Below are positions 1 to 8,747 of a stretch of DNA of 53,461 bases, piece after piece. The notes beneath the pieces were generated by a model. The model did not search any database, was not told the origin of the DNA, and saw only the letters and a list, made by a program, of their open reading frames with translations. The DNA is from a virus. Within the stretch, counting starts at the first letter, position 1. Each line of letters starts with the position of its first letter. The translations under genes and the position numbers were made by a program. The stretch covers positions 1 through 53,461 of the IMG/VR virus record IMGVR_UViG_3300006162_000017; one strand, written 5' to 3'.

Positions 1-141
1 ATAGCCAAATTGATTGGTATTTCCTGTTTGTAACTGAAGTAGGTTATCTGAAATACGGACTTGGAAGGTCTTGCAAAGAAGAGTACGAACACCAGAAGTC
101 GTAGAAAGGAACGATTCTGATGGGATTCCATATTTGTACAT
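1..141 (-). CDS. Partial structural-region gene (N-terminal 47 residues)
   Basis: An open frame starts at an ATG at 141 behind a clear Shine-Dalgarno (aggagatata) and runs off the left edge after 47 codons. It follows the capsid gene in the same direction, so a head or neck structural protein is the natural guess; no family was recognised. It begins MYKYGIPSESF. Its 3' part is missing. It may be the 5' part of the gene that runs off the right edge of the window, but a direct end-to-end join of the window leaves the two frames one base out of register. Confidence 0.6.
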   Translation of the reverse strand, partial: MYKYGIPSESFLSTTSGVRTLLCKTFQVRISDNLLQLQTGNTNQFGY

Positions 142-149
142 TTATATCT

Positions 150-187
150 CCTAAGAGGCCGGGTTCGCCCCCGGCCCCTCTCTTAGG
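150..187 (-). terminator. Strong hairpin after the capsid gene
   Basis: CCTAAGAG and CTCTTAGG form an outer stem and CCGGG/CCCGG an inner stem, sitting between the capsid stop and the next ribosome site. There is no T-run, so it is better read as an attenuator or mRNA-stabilising hairpin of the late operon than as a full terminator. Confidence 0.55.
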
Positions 188-190
188 TTA

Positions 191-1105
191 TTATGCGCCT
201 GCTGAACCGAACAGACCGCGAGGATCTGACCAGCCGAAGCTAAAGCGAGTCGTTACCTTGAACTTGGCGTTCTCGGTATCAAAATCATTATCTTCGCTAA
301 ACTCGTCTGATCTGCGATCAAAGGACTTCATTCCGTCCATGACGTTGGTTCTGATGAACCATGCATCTGGATCAGTAAGGAAGTGGTTGAGCACGACACC
401 CTTACGGAACTTACCGAGGTCTCTCAGAGCATTTGCATCATTAAGGTCAGAGCCAGGACGCTGGGTGGACTTAAGGATACGATGCGCTTCAAACTCAAGG
501 TTCCAAGGAATAATAAGGCTATCAGGAACCGCAGAGATGATGAGGCCACGGTCATTCTGGAAGACAGCAATTTGAATAACTGCTTGTTCAAGAGCTGCTT
601 CAGAAAGGTCCGCAGGGATTGCTAGAGTGTTGCTCCACGTACCACCAATAACATTGGGGTGTGCGGGGTTGATTAACGAGACACCATCGCCGCCAACATA
701 AGCACTGTTGAAAGCGCGGTTATACACGTTCGCACCAATGATCTCCTTCGTTTGACGAACGGAGAACGCTAGACCCTTAGCACGCTTCTTAGCAGCTACG
801 TCATATAGATCGTCCTCGATCATCTCACGAGTGATGATGAAACCAAGGGCATACACAACGTGGGTGTAGCGGGTGATAAAGCCTTGGCGCTGAGTATCAT
901 ACGTGATACCAGAGCCTTCAGGCTTCTGAACGAGATAACCGAAGGACGTAACAAGCACGTCTTCTTCATAGTTTCTACGTGATGTTTCTTTTTCGAATAG
1001 TTTATCCCATTCGACTGGCCATTCGTTGTAGGCTTCTCCGTACCAAGCATTAATGCCGGGCCAGAGTGCCTTACTAAACGAGCCAGTAGTAACTGGACTA
1101 GACAT
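191..1105 (-). CDS. Major capsid protein
   Basis: A 304-residue protein, the right size for an HK97-fold major head subunit, with the aromatic N-terminal arm seen in phage capsids (PGINAWYGEAYNEWP), a central helix rich in charged residues (EMIEDDLYDVAAKKRAKGLA) and a beta-rich C-terminus ending in WSDPRGLFGSAGA. The gene order portal, GroES-like, scaffold, two small genes, then this protein is that of a head module. The start at 1105 has an aaggag ribosome site 6-7 bases upstream. A strong hairpin follows the stop, as is common for abundantly expressed capsid genes. The family call comes from size, position and sequence character, not from a search. Confidence 0.82.
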   Translation of the reverse strand: MSSPVTTGSFSKALWPGINAWYGEAYNEWPVEWDKLFEKETSRRNYEEDVLVTSFGYLVQKPEGSGITYDTQRQGFITRYTHVVYALGFIITREMIEDDLYDVAAKKRAKGLAFSVRQTKEIIGANVYNRAFNSAYVGGDGVSLINPAHPNVIGGTWSNTLAIPADLSEAALEQAVIQIAVFQNDRGLIISAVPDSLIIPWNLEFEAHRILKSTQRPGSDLNDANALRDLGKFRKGVVLNHFLTDPDAWFIRTNVMDGMKSFDRRSDEFSEDNDFDTENAKFKVTTRFSFGWSDPRGLFGSAGA

Positions 1106-1116
1106 AGTTTAGCTCC

Positions 1117-1761
1117 TTAGATGCCCGCGCTTTGGTTATTACCAAAGAAGCAGTTGTTGAGAATGACTTCTACCTTGGGGTAAATACCCGCAGTAGATAG
1201 ATCTTGGTCAATACGCATTGAGTAGCGTATGATCTTTAGCTGAAGTGTAGACGTTGTGGCAGCGGTTGAGCTATCAACCATCATACCGGAAAGGCCAGCG
1301 CCCAGGTTAGCAGTAGCGGCAGGAGCATAAATAGAGGCGTTGAGGCCAATATAGTTTGTACCAGCAGCGGCGGAAAGGTTAGGGGCAATGGCAGCGCCAG
1401 CAGCGCCGCAAAGTTGTGCTTCATAGACTACATCAGGCGTATCAGCTACCCAAACGTAACGTCCGTTAGCATTTGATGCAGGGTTAAAGCCTGAGTTTTG
1501 CAGGTTGGTGGGGTCCACCTTGAAGCCAACAATGGCTCCAAGTACAGGAACACCACCTGCGGTGGCTCTAGTTACGATGGGTACTCCAAGAGCATATGAA
1601 TCTGTGGAATTGGTAGTACCAACAAACGTAACTAGGTCGCCAACAGCATAAGCATTAGCGTCAGTAGAGGGAATAAAATACAGTTGACTTTGACCGTTAT
1701 ACTTCGAACCGTCAATATGTCGAACTGGCTTAAACCCAAACGGACGATTAATATTCGCCAT
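1117..1761 (-). CDS. Capsid-associated structural protein (probable decoration protein)
   Basis: A 214-residue Ala/Thr/Asn/Gly-rich beta-type protein lying 11 bases upstream of the capsid gene, with a good ribosome site (aggagatccta). The N-terminus (MANINRPFGFKPVRHIDGS) and repeated short strands look like a head decoration or capsid-stabilising protein. Position directly before the major capsid gene supports this. No catalytic motif and no membrane segment are visible. The exact role is inference. Confidence 0.6.
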   Translation of the reverse strand: MANINRPFGFKPVRHIDGSKYNGQSQLYFIPSTDANAYAVGDLVTFVGTTNSTDSYALGVPIVTRATAGGVPVLGAIVGFKVDPTNLQNSGFNPASNANGRYVWVADTPDVVYEAQLCGAAGAAIAPNLSAAAGTNYIGLNASIYAPAATANLGAGLSGMMVDSSTAATTSTLQLKIIRYSMRIDQDLSTAGIYPKVEVILNNCFFGNNQSAGI

Positions 1762-1786
1762 TAGGATCTCCTAGTTGTGAAGCTCC

Positions 1787-2194
1787 CTAAGAACGTCGGC
1801 GTAATTCTCCAGAGATTTTGACATCCCCGTATTGTCCTTCGGAAGCGTTTGGTTTCATTGCAGCTTCCCGATCATTAACAATCTGCTGTTTCTTCTCTTG
1901 GTCCTCTTCGTAGAATTCCTTCTCTATGGACACGAGCATTTGCTTTTTCCCACCACCAACGGAAATTGTGTTATCTGTTGGAGTAGGTATGTCAGTTCGC
2001 TGGCCCCCTAGTACATGCTTCTTAATATCTTCTACTCTATACCCTGCGTCAACAAATTGAGAGAGTCTAGCGTCATCGGCATCAATAATGCGATACTGTC
2101 TATTGGGGTCTGTGTTTACGAATTGAAGCCGTTGTCTTGCGGCAACAGGCTTACGTTCGGGGCGCACTGGCGCTTTGGTAGTTACTTTTTCCAT
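1787..2194 (-). CDS. Hypothetical head-module protein
   Basis: A 135-residue, highly charged protein: basic N-terminus (KAPVRPERKPVAARQR), a short folded centre (PNRQYRIIDADDARLSQFVDAGYRVED) and a probable helical C-terminal half rich in Glu, Lys and Gln. It sits between scaffold and decoration genes with a ribosome site aaagga. Phage head modules often have a small charged accessory here, but I recognise no family and assign no function. Confidence 0.5.
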   Translation of the reverse strand: MEKVTTKAPVRPERKPVAARQRLQFVNTDPNRQYRIIDADDARLSQFVDAGYRVEDIKKHVLGGQRTDIPTPTDNTISVGGGKKQMLVSIEKEFYEEDQEKKQQIVNDREAAMKPNASEGQYGDVKISGELRRRS

Positions 2195-2196
2195 GA

Positions 2197-2952
2197 TTAT
2201 AGTCCTTTGCTCTTCTTGAGCTGTGCTTTGTACTCTTCTGGTGTAATCTTTGCTCCGGCACGAATCAGGTTATCCATGATGCGCTGTTCCATGTCTGTGA
2301 GCTTAAAGGTGTCGCCACCCGAAGTTCTTTTAGTACTGCCCCCGCCTACCGCCGGAGCATCTTCCTTATTAGGATTACGTCTACTAAACTTTTCTGGAAA
2401 CTCTTCCCTAGCTGTTTTGCTAATATCTGCTAGAACTTCGGAAGGAGACTTACCTTGTCTTGCAAGTAAAGCACCCATTCCGTCTGCCCATGCTGTCATC
2501 TTTACATCCTTGCCATACCAGTCATTGTTTTGCTTGAACTGCGTAAATTCGGGATGTTCGGTTTGTTGAGGTTGGTTTGCTGCCTGGGTCTGGGTCTTTT
2601 GGATCTCTTCAATCTGATCCTTGATATCCTCAGCCTTGGTTAGCTCACCGTCCTCTAATGCCTTCCTTCGCTCGGCTCGAAGTTCCTTAATAGCCCGTTC
2701 GTAGGATGTTTGTTCAATAATCTTGTTATGTTGCGTAAGGGCTTCAATGCCCTTCTTCAGTGTACGAAGTTCTTTATGTTGGTCCTCAATCTTATCGAAT
2801 AAGGACTTTCTATCCATAAATTCTTCGGCAGGTCTCCACTTCTTTCCAGAATTCTTGGGATCTGCTTTAAATGCTTCTTCGGGTTGCCAGCCATGTTCCA
2901 TGGCCTGTTGTTCAACCTCAGGAACTTCTGGTGTTTGCGTCTCTTCAGTCAT
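2197..2952 (-). CDS. Probable capsid scaffolding protein
   Basis: A 251-residue hydrophilic protein with no cysteine and almost wholly charged or helical sequence. Residues about 50-130 form a predicted coiled coil (DQHKELRTLKKGIEALTQ). A low-complexity linker (VGGGSTKRTSGGD) follows near residue 205, and a basic, lysine-rich helix (YKAQLKKSKGL) ends the protein, as in P22-type scaffolds whose C-terminus binds the coat. The position between portal and capsid genes fits. It overlaps the upstream GroES-like gene by 8 bases. Confidence 0.7.
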   Translation of the reverse strand: MTEETQTPEVPEVEQQAMEHGWQPEEAFKADPKNSGKKWRPAEEFMDRKSLFDKIEDQHKELRTLKKGIEALTQHNKIIEQTSYERAIKELRAERRKALEDGELTKAEDIKDQIEEIQKTQTQAANQPQQTEHPEFTQFKQNNDWYGKDVKMTAWADGMGALLARQGKSPSEVLADISKTAREEFPEKFSRRNPNKEDAPAVGGGSTKRTSGGDTFKLTDMEQRIMDNLIRAGAKITPEEYKAQLKKSKGL

Positions 2953-3283
2953 GGTATCCTCTCAGACCAGCTACTACGTCTTCGTCATTAATGACAACTA
3001 CCTTAATATCTTTATTTACTGGATCTTCTATGAGCTTTCCAGCATACTTAGCGAAAGCTACATAATCTCCTACCTTAAGTCCGCCAATGTATTCCTGGCT
3101 GCAACTAGGACCAATTTCGAGAATTTGGCCTCTGTCAATACCGGCTTCCCTTCTCTTGTAGTCATCGTTGTCTTCTGGTAGTGCTAAACCAGATTTCTTT
3201 GCTCTAGCTAGAACTGGATCTAGTTCTGCAATAGTATGAACTTTAAGTACTAGCTTACAACCAACAGCGAATACATTGCTCAT
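2945..3283 (-). CDS. GroES-like co-chaperonin
   Basis: A 112-residue protein with the chaperonin-10 pattern: an early strand VGCKLVLKV, a mobile-loop-like segment ending SGLALPEDN (residues about 30-39), a GxILEIGPS strand, then LKVGDYVAFAKYAG and a final INDEDVVAGL. In the family these strands make the beta-barrel of a heptameric lid for GroEL-type chambers. Phage versions (T4 gp31 is the precedent) adapt the host chaperonin to capsid folding, and this gene sits directly upstream of scaffold and capsid. The start codon overlaps the stop of the preceding small gene (ATGA). Confidence 0.8.
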   Translation of the reverse strand: MSNVFAVGCKLVLKVHTIAELDPVLARAKKSGLALPEDNDDYKRREAGIDRGQILEIGPSCSQEYIGGLKVGDYVAFAKYAGKLIEDPVNKDIKVVVINDEDVVAGLRGYHD

Positions 3284-3501
3284 TGTTCCTCCTCTGGGAT
3301 GAAATTGTCTGCCTGAAGGATATCTTTTATCCCTGTAATATACCCTACTAAAAACCTGTCTTTTATGGGGTCTATCCCCGCTGAAGCACCTAACTCTTCT
3401 TCTTTGTCCCTAATTTGATCTTTGATTAGTTGAAAGATTATTTGCGTGATTTTGTCTGCGCGCCAGAGCTGGTATTCTTCTTTTGTAATTGGATCTTCGA
3501 T
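3280..3501 (-). CDS. Small hypothetical protein with an apparent ATC start
   Basis: An open frame of 73 codons fills the otherwise empty gap between portal and GroES-like genes and ends in an ATGA overlap with the latter. It contains no ATG, GTG or TTG before its end. A strong GAGGAGG ribosome site lies 7 bases before an ATC codon at 3501-3499; the next candidate is ATT at 3489. The product would read (M)EDPITKEEYQLWRADKITQ, then two helices rich in Ile, Glu and Lys, and ends FIPEEEQ. Its composition is protein-like and the overlap with the portal 3' end is 64 bases. No family was recognised. Reality as a gene is likely, the start is unusual. Confidence 0.6.
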   Translation of the reverse strand: MEDPITKEEYQLWRADKITQIIFQLIKDQIRDKEEELGASAGIDPIKDRFLVGYITGIKDILQADNFIPEEEQ

Positions 3502-5630
3502 TTTTGAGCCTCCTCATTGAGTTTTAACTTCTGGTCATGAGCTTGCCCGGTTTGGCTGGTTTGCTGCTTGAAAGCCTCTTGTTGCTGCTGAATACCAACT
3601 TGGTGGGATTGCTCTGCGTGTTGCATCTGCTGTTGGGCTGATGCGATCTCCATATTCATCTTGGCGTGATGCTCTTGTGCATCTTGCTGTAGTTCTGCTT
3701 GGCGCATTTGAAGATCCATTTGGTTCTCCTGCTGTTTGGCTTGGAGATCTTGTTGATGTTCCTGCGCTTCATTCTGCATCTTTTGTTGACCCTGTTGCAT
3801 CTGTAGTTGGGTCTTAGCTTGCTCTGATTTAGCCTTTTCCTGAATAGCTTGTACCTTGGGATCAGGGGGTGGTTGATAGGGAGCAGGTTGTCCTTGTTGT
3901 TGCATACCTGGAATGAGTTCAGCTATATTAGGCTGTTCCTGAGCCTCTAGGATGCGTTTTACGAGAATTGGAATAGGCATATAGCCTGGGATAGCCTGAT
4001 TCAATTCCATAAGGGCCTGGGCCTTCATAAGCTTCTCTGTTTGCGTTGTAGCAGTAGGATCGGCCGTAGGACACACATCATACACTTCAGGATTGAAATC
4101 TTCAGGATTTAGGGACTGTTCCCCCAGTATAGCTAGGTAAGTATCCTTGTCTAGATAGTACCCATTTAGGTCAAATACCTTCTTATATTCCTTAGCTAAT
4201 GAACGGTAGATTCGTTTGTAAATAGCGGTGAAGACTTTCATACCCTGCTCGATCGTTGCCATAGTAGTCGTTGCAGGAGTGTTCTGTCCGGGCATTTTCC
4301 CGGTAAAGATCTCGGCTACTGAAGCCAGTTCCTTCCCTGAGGTTACAAGCATTCCCAGAAGTTGGAATAGGACATTCGATGGTTCTTTGGCAGGGATTGG
4401 GACGATTTGTTTTCGTAGGTCATCTCCTGTTGCGTTGACGGCTTTCCACTCTCCAGGGGTGAACTGGGAGGTACCCATCTTGATCCTAAGTCCTTTGCCG
4501 ATAAATCCGATTTGAAGGTTTGATAGAGTTCCGGCATCAATGAGTTGGTTGAGGATTGAATTGATACCCTCGTTGATGGGGCCCAATAGATGCCCAAAGC
4601 CGTAGTCATAATATGATCCGTCAGGATTTGGTATGAACCCAAATTTGGTATAGTAGTGGACTGGCTCATAGCAGACTGGTTTTCCCTTCTTATTTAGCTT
4701 TACGCCCTTTTTGGTGTATCTGGCAGAGATTCTAAGGACTTTCTTTGATGGGTGATCGAAAGTAACAATATAAGGTTCTCTAAGACCATCATCATTGAGG
4801 TCTAACCACGTATGTTGTTCGATAATCTTACGTGGAGTGGTCCAATCTACTTGCTTTGCTGTTTTAACAGCGTTATTTAGCTTAGAAGTCTCTGGAGTAG
4901 GAACATTTCCAAGCTCAATATCAAGAAATTCACCAGAAAGCTGCTTTCCTTTGATCTGATTCTCTGAAAGCCAAGTAACTTCACTGATTCTTTCGCAATC
5001 TTCAAGGCAACGAGTCCAATAATCTACGACAAAATTCTCTGGGAACACCAAAGTAGACTCAATTTTGTCTGTAGTCTTGCAATAATACGTCTTTTTGTGC
5101 ATCATCCCTACTACAGAACACTGTAATAGGAGCTTATCCATGTCCTCTTCCCAGTAATCCAGATCCTGCATCAGTTGCCAGGACATGTATTTACCTATTC
5201 TGTCTCCTGTTTCTGTCTTGGATCCATCTGGATCGTTTCCCCATACCTTAGTCTGTACGATATTTCCATCAGAAGGCACAAGAGAAGGATAGGCACGAGC
5301 ACTAAACTGCATAGCAGCAGTACTAATAAGAGGAAACTTGATGTTAGCAGCATCCGGCCAGGGATAAGTCTTCTTTTCCTTAATTTGACCGGCGAGTTTA
5401 AGCCAATCGGAAGTCGCCATGACCCAATCTTTACGAGAGGTTTCATCGTCTTGAAATCCCTTGTAGCATTCTTCACCAATCTTGGCTAGTTTTTCTTCAT
5501 CTAGCTTTTCAGCTATGTTCACACTTTGAAGGACTACATCAAATTGTGCAGAAGAATCATCTCCAGGATCAGTAGCCTGCCCACTGGGATCGGCCTGTTG
5601 GTTGTTCTGATTGCCGTAGTTCGAATTCAT
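3438..5630 (-). CDS. Portal protein
   Basis: A 730-residue protein of the size of podoviral portals, the dodecameric ring through which DNA enters and leaves the head. It lies immediately downstream of the terminase large subunit gene, whose 3' end it overlaps by 62 bases. The N-terminal third has portal-like features (KKTYPWPDAANIKFPLIS, then YMSWQLMQDLDYWEEDMDKLL). Residues about 590-715 form a long, extremely Gln-rich helical barrel or coiled coil. It ends with a basic tail. The start at 5630 has a gaggaat ribosome site. Confidence 0.85.
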   Translation of the reverse strand: MNSNYGNQNNQQADPSGQATDPGDDSSAQFDVVLQSVNIAEKLDEEKLAKIGEECYKGFQDDETSRKDWVMATSDWLKLAGQIKEKKTYPWPDAANIKFPLISTAAMQFSARAYPSLVPSDGNIVQTKVWGNDPDGSKTETGDRIGKYMSWQLMQDLDYWEEDMDKLLLQCSVVGMMHKKTYYCKTTDKIESTLVFPENFVVDYWTRCLEDCERISEVTWLSENQIKGKQLSGEFLDIELGNVPTPETSKLNNAVKTAKQVDWTTPRKIIEQHTWLDLNDDGLREPYIVTFDHPSKKVLRISARYTKKGVKLNKKGKPVCYEPVHYYTKFGFIPNPDGSYYDYGFGHLLGPINEGINSILNQLIDAGTLSNLQIGFIGKGLRIKMGTSQFTPGEWKAVNATGDDLRKQIVPIPAKEPSNVLFQLLGMLVTSGKELASVAEIFTGKMPGQNTPATTTMATIEQGMKVFTAIYKRIYRSLAKEYKKVFDLNGYYLDKDTYLAILGEQSLNPEDFNPEVYDVCPTADPTATTQTEKLMKAQALMELNQAIPGYMPIPILVKRILEAQEQPNIAELIPGMQQQGQPAPYQPPPDPKVQAIQEKAKSEQAKTQLQMQQGQQKMQNEAQEHQQDLQAKQQENQMDLQMRQAELQQDAQEHHAKMNMEIASAQQQMQHAEQSHQVGIQQQQEAFKQQTSQTGQAHDQKLKLNEEAQKSKIQLQKKNTSSGAQTKSRK

Positions 5631-7083
5631 ATTCCTCTTCTTCTACTTCTTTTTCAGTAGGTGCTTCAATTATATTATCCAACAACATTCCCAAGTATGC
5701 GAAGGCATCAACTTGGTCATCTTTTACACCACGAGGGAACTTTAAAAGCTCATCTTCAAAGACAGGATACCAGTCAGAGGTTTTATCGAACTTTACTGTC
5801 TTCGCCCTCATTCTACCTTGAATACTTCTAGCTCTTTGGATCTTGTCCTTACCACCATGTTTTAGCTTAATTACGTTAGGGAAGATGTTCTGTTTAATCA
5901 TTTCTTCCCTAAGGAAGGGTCCAATGGACTTGGTAATCATCATATCTTCGATACCGAAAGCGTCAGCATCATAGATCTTTTGAAGAGACAGAATGGTGTC
6001 GATTATTTCTTTCGTATCCATCCGTTCTCGTATAACATTCCTAATATGAAGTCCACGATCTTCATCAACGGCAGCAACAACAAAAACAGAATAGTCACTA
6101 CGAGCTTCAGTGGACACAGCAGGATCGAGCGTAATGTAATATCTGACCTGCTTTTTCTTGTCTTCTTCTGGCTCATTTAGGAAGTCTCCACGGCGAAAGT
6201 AGGCTACTGTTTCGTCTAAGGGATTGTTAAGATACTCTTGCGAGTAGAGGTCCATCATCCCATCTTTGGAGAATTCTTCCATTCTTACTTTAAAATACTC
6301 TTTGGAGAATCTTTGTGGCCAGAGTATTTTATCGAAGTTGGGAGTATGCGCTCTATACTTAACTGACTTCCACATTAGTTTTTTAGGGTATGTAGTGTAT
6401 ACCTTTAAACCATCGTCTTGTGTCCATTTATCATTTGGCATCAGGTTCTCTAGGACCGAGTCCATGTGAAGTATAGTTCCCCACATCCTCATCTTGCCCT
6501 TTAGGGACAGTGCTGGGATCAGTGCTCCCCGGAACCATCTCTTGAGTTTGTCCCTTCGATCCTTGTTCATAACCAGTTCGTCGTTCTCTAAATCGTCTAC
6601 TAGAACCAAGTCTGGTCTTATACCATCCCATAAAAGTCCTCTAAGCTTTTGTTCAGCGCCCTTACCCATAACTCTAAAGGTCTTGCCATCTTCAAACTGA
6701 ACAATAAAGTCTGTTTCAGTATCTTTGATTAAACTGGCTTGCTTTTTCTCGTTTCTCTTAATTCCGAACAAATCTATTAAAGATTCATTCTCAGATATTT
6801 CCTGTTTCATGCTGGATACGAACATCGCCGCCTGAGCTTCCGTATCTGACACGATAAGGCAATATCTGGAGTTGCGGAATAACAGTTCGGCCAATCCGTA
6901 TGCTAGGGTTCCAGCCGTAGATTTGGCGTGTCCCCGTGGAGCAGCGATAGCTACAAACTGATGGTCCGAACATGCTAGTTCCCAAAGCTCTTTATGAAAT
7001 TGTGGAGTTTCAACAGCATCATCAAATCTCTTTGCTAATACTGATCCTACAAAACCTTCGATGATTGATGCAGTTAGTTTCAA
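5569..7083 (-). CDS. terL: Terminase large subunit
   Basis: The packaging motor, with an N-terminal ATPase and a C-terminal RNase H-fold nuclease. Walker A is APRGHAKST (residues 48-56), Walker B with the catalytic acid is DLVLVDDLEND (157-167). The nuclease part shows YYITLDPAVS (D319), a central acidic motif near FGIEDMM (375-381) and DDQVDAFAY (454-462). At 504 residues the length is usual. The start is a TTG overlapping the upstream stop (TTGA); there is no clear ribosome site, so translation is probably coupled to the gene before it. Unusually, a receptor-binding cassette separates it from the small subunit gene. Confidence 0.93.
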   Translation of the reverse strand: MKLTASIIEGFVGSVLAKRFDDAVETPQFHKELWELACSDHQFVAIAAPRGHAKSTAGTLAYGLAELLFRNSRYCLIVSDTEAQAAMFVSSMKQEISENESLIDLFGIKRNEKKQASLIKDTETDFIVQFEDGKTFRVMGKGAEQKLRGLLWDGIRPDLVLVDDLENDELVMNKDRRDKLKRWFRGALIPALSLKGKMRMWGTILHMDSVLENLMPNDKWTQDDGLKVYTTYPKKLMWKSVKYRAHTPNFDKILWPQRFSKEYFKVRMEEFSKDGMMDLYSQEYLNNPLDETVAYFRRGDFLNEPEEDKKKQVRYYITLDPAVSTEARSDYSVFVVAAVDEDRGLHIRNVIRERMDTKEIIDTILSLQKIYDADAFGIEDMMITKSIGPFLREEMIKQNIFPNVIKLKHGGKDKIQRARSIQGRMRAKTVKFDKTSDWYPVFEDELLKFPRGVKDDQVDAFAYLGMLLDNIIEAPTEKEVEEEEYEFELRQSEQPTGRSQWAGY

Positions 7084-8747
7084 GGGATTAGTTGAATTGC
7101 TTGCCTAATTTTATCAGCGATTCTTTGGCTATAATATCTATATCCAACTGGGGAGACATAATGAGTGGCATCATAATTATAAATATCGTTGTTACCAACG
7201 CCAGTTTGAGCTAAAGCATATCCAGTACCAGTAACCCAAGGTCCCGTAGTATCATTTGTAATAGAAAAATAAAATGTTTGGGGATCATTAAATTGTGCGA
7301 TAGCCGCTTGATATGCAGCATCTGTTAATGGATATCTACTTTGATTACTTGGAGAATTATTTACTCCAATAAAGAAAATTGGAACATTTCCTCTAAGTTG
7401 CCGAATATTTTGTAAAAGGGCCAATGTAGTAGTTTGTACAGAAGTATATCCATTCCCAGCACCCCAGGAACCATCATTAACAGATCCTTGAATAACAATT
7501 ACATCGGGATCTGGACAAGTTGCAACATCTTGATAACGATATATATAAGGTACTGTACCGGCATTAATAGTATTAGGAGCGATAACGCCAGCCCCAGCTT
7601 GTCCCCAGCTCCAATTATCTTCCCAACCAAGATATTTACCAACCATATTAGTGAAATCTCCACCAAGTCCGGTAGGTCCACCAAAAGAATCAGTAAACCA
7701 AACTGCACGAATAAATTGATTTCTTGCTAAAGGAAAAACACTATCTTGTTGATTAAAATTTAAAGAATAAAAAAAGCTAGTGTATCCTTGAATTTCTATA
7801 ACAACTTTTCTTAATTTGGGCTGTCTAGTTGGATAAGTAGCTGTAAAATCTACTGTAGCCCTAACAATAGCATTTCCTGGTACATTTGCCGCAACATAAT
7901 TTCCATAAGTTACATATTTATCGTCTACTAAAATTCTCATGGAGCCATTGCCGCCCCCACTAGAAATACCAACTCCAAATTTTACAGAATCTGTATAAAA
8001 TACAAGTTTTTGTGTGATTGCTGGAAGAGAATAACCAGTTTGGAAATTTGGTTGAATTGGCCAACCAGCGCCATTATTAGGTTGTGTTTGGGTAGCTCCT
8101 GCAGTTGGACCAGAAACACCATAAAAAGATACTCCAAGATTAGCAGCAGCGTAATTAAACCATAACCCGCCCGTAAAGGTTGCTAATTGCCCAGAAACTG
8201 GATAAGAAACCCCCCAATTTTTATTGTATAAAGTAGTTTCTACACCAAAACCAAAAGCAGTGTTACTGGTAACAGTTACAACTGGAGCGCCGGCTTGGGC
8301 AGAAGAATTAATAACTGGACCAATATAAGTCCAAGAACCGCTTCCATCTGTGATGGGAGTAGTACCTGTTCCAGTAGGAGCAGTGCCTGAAGTAGCTATA
8401 GTAGCTAAACAATTATATAAATTACCAGCATTTGAGACAATATGGTTTTGCTGATATGCTGTTGCAGTAACCCAAGCTGCTTCCGTTTGCCAAGGAGTAT
8501 TGGTCATTGGATTACCGTTTTGCTGTGCTTGTAATGCAAACCTACGTAATTTGCTACCAACAGTTTCTGAAGTTGCAGATGCATACGTCCAACCTGCTTG
8601 CAAAGCACCTGGAATATCTACAAATTGAATATCTGCCGTTCCTCCAGCATTGGACACATATTGAATACCACTTGAAGCACCAGTATATCTTGTATTGGCT
8701 ACAAGGCTAGGGGCTTTTAGTGTCTGAGATATAGTATTATTAGCCAT
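7080..8747 (-). CDS. Virion appendage protein with SGNH/GDSL hydrolase domain
   Basis: A 555-residue protein. The first ~230 residues are Thr/Gly/Asn-rich beta structure of tail-fibre type. The C-terminal part carries SGNH-hydrolase blocks: a nucleophile Ser in FTDSFGGPTG (block I), IQGSVNDG (block III, GxND type) and YDATHYVSPVGY (block V, DxxH). Such domains act on ester or acyl groups of surface polysaccharides, which would suit a receptor-modifying or depolymerising spike. Codons are markedly more AT-rich than in the neighbouring genes. Ribosome site agaggt. The substrate is unknown. Confidence 0.75.
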   Translation of the reverse strand: MANNTISQTLKAPSLVANTRYTGASSGIQYVSNAGGTADIQFVDIPGALQAGWTYASATSETVGSKLRRFALQAQQNGNPMTNTPWQTEAAWVTATAYQQNHIVSNAGNLYNCLATIATSGTAPTGTGTTPITDGSGSWTYIGPVINSSAQAGAPVVTVTSNTAFGFGVETTLYNKNWGVSYPVSGQLATFTGGLWFNYAAANLGVSFYGVSGPTAGATQTQPNNGAGWPIQPNFQTGYSLPAITQKLVFYTDSVKFGVGISSGGGNGSMRILVDDKYVTYGNYVAANVPGNAIVRATVDFTATYPTRQPKLRKVVIEIQGYTSFFYSLNFNQQDSVFPLARNQFIRAVWFTDSFGGPTGLGGDFTNMVGKYLGWEDNWSWGQAGAGVIAPNTINAGTVPYIYRYQDVATCPDPDVIVIQGSVNDGSWGAGNGYTSVQTTTLALLQNIRQLRGNVPIFFIGVNNSPSNQSRYPLTDAAYQAAIAQFNDPQTFYFSITNDTTGPWVTGTGYALAQTGVGNNDIYNYDATHYVSPVGYRYYSQRIADKIRQAIQLIP

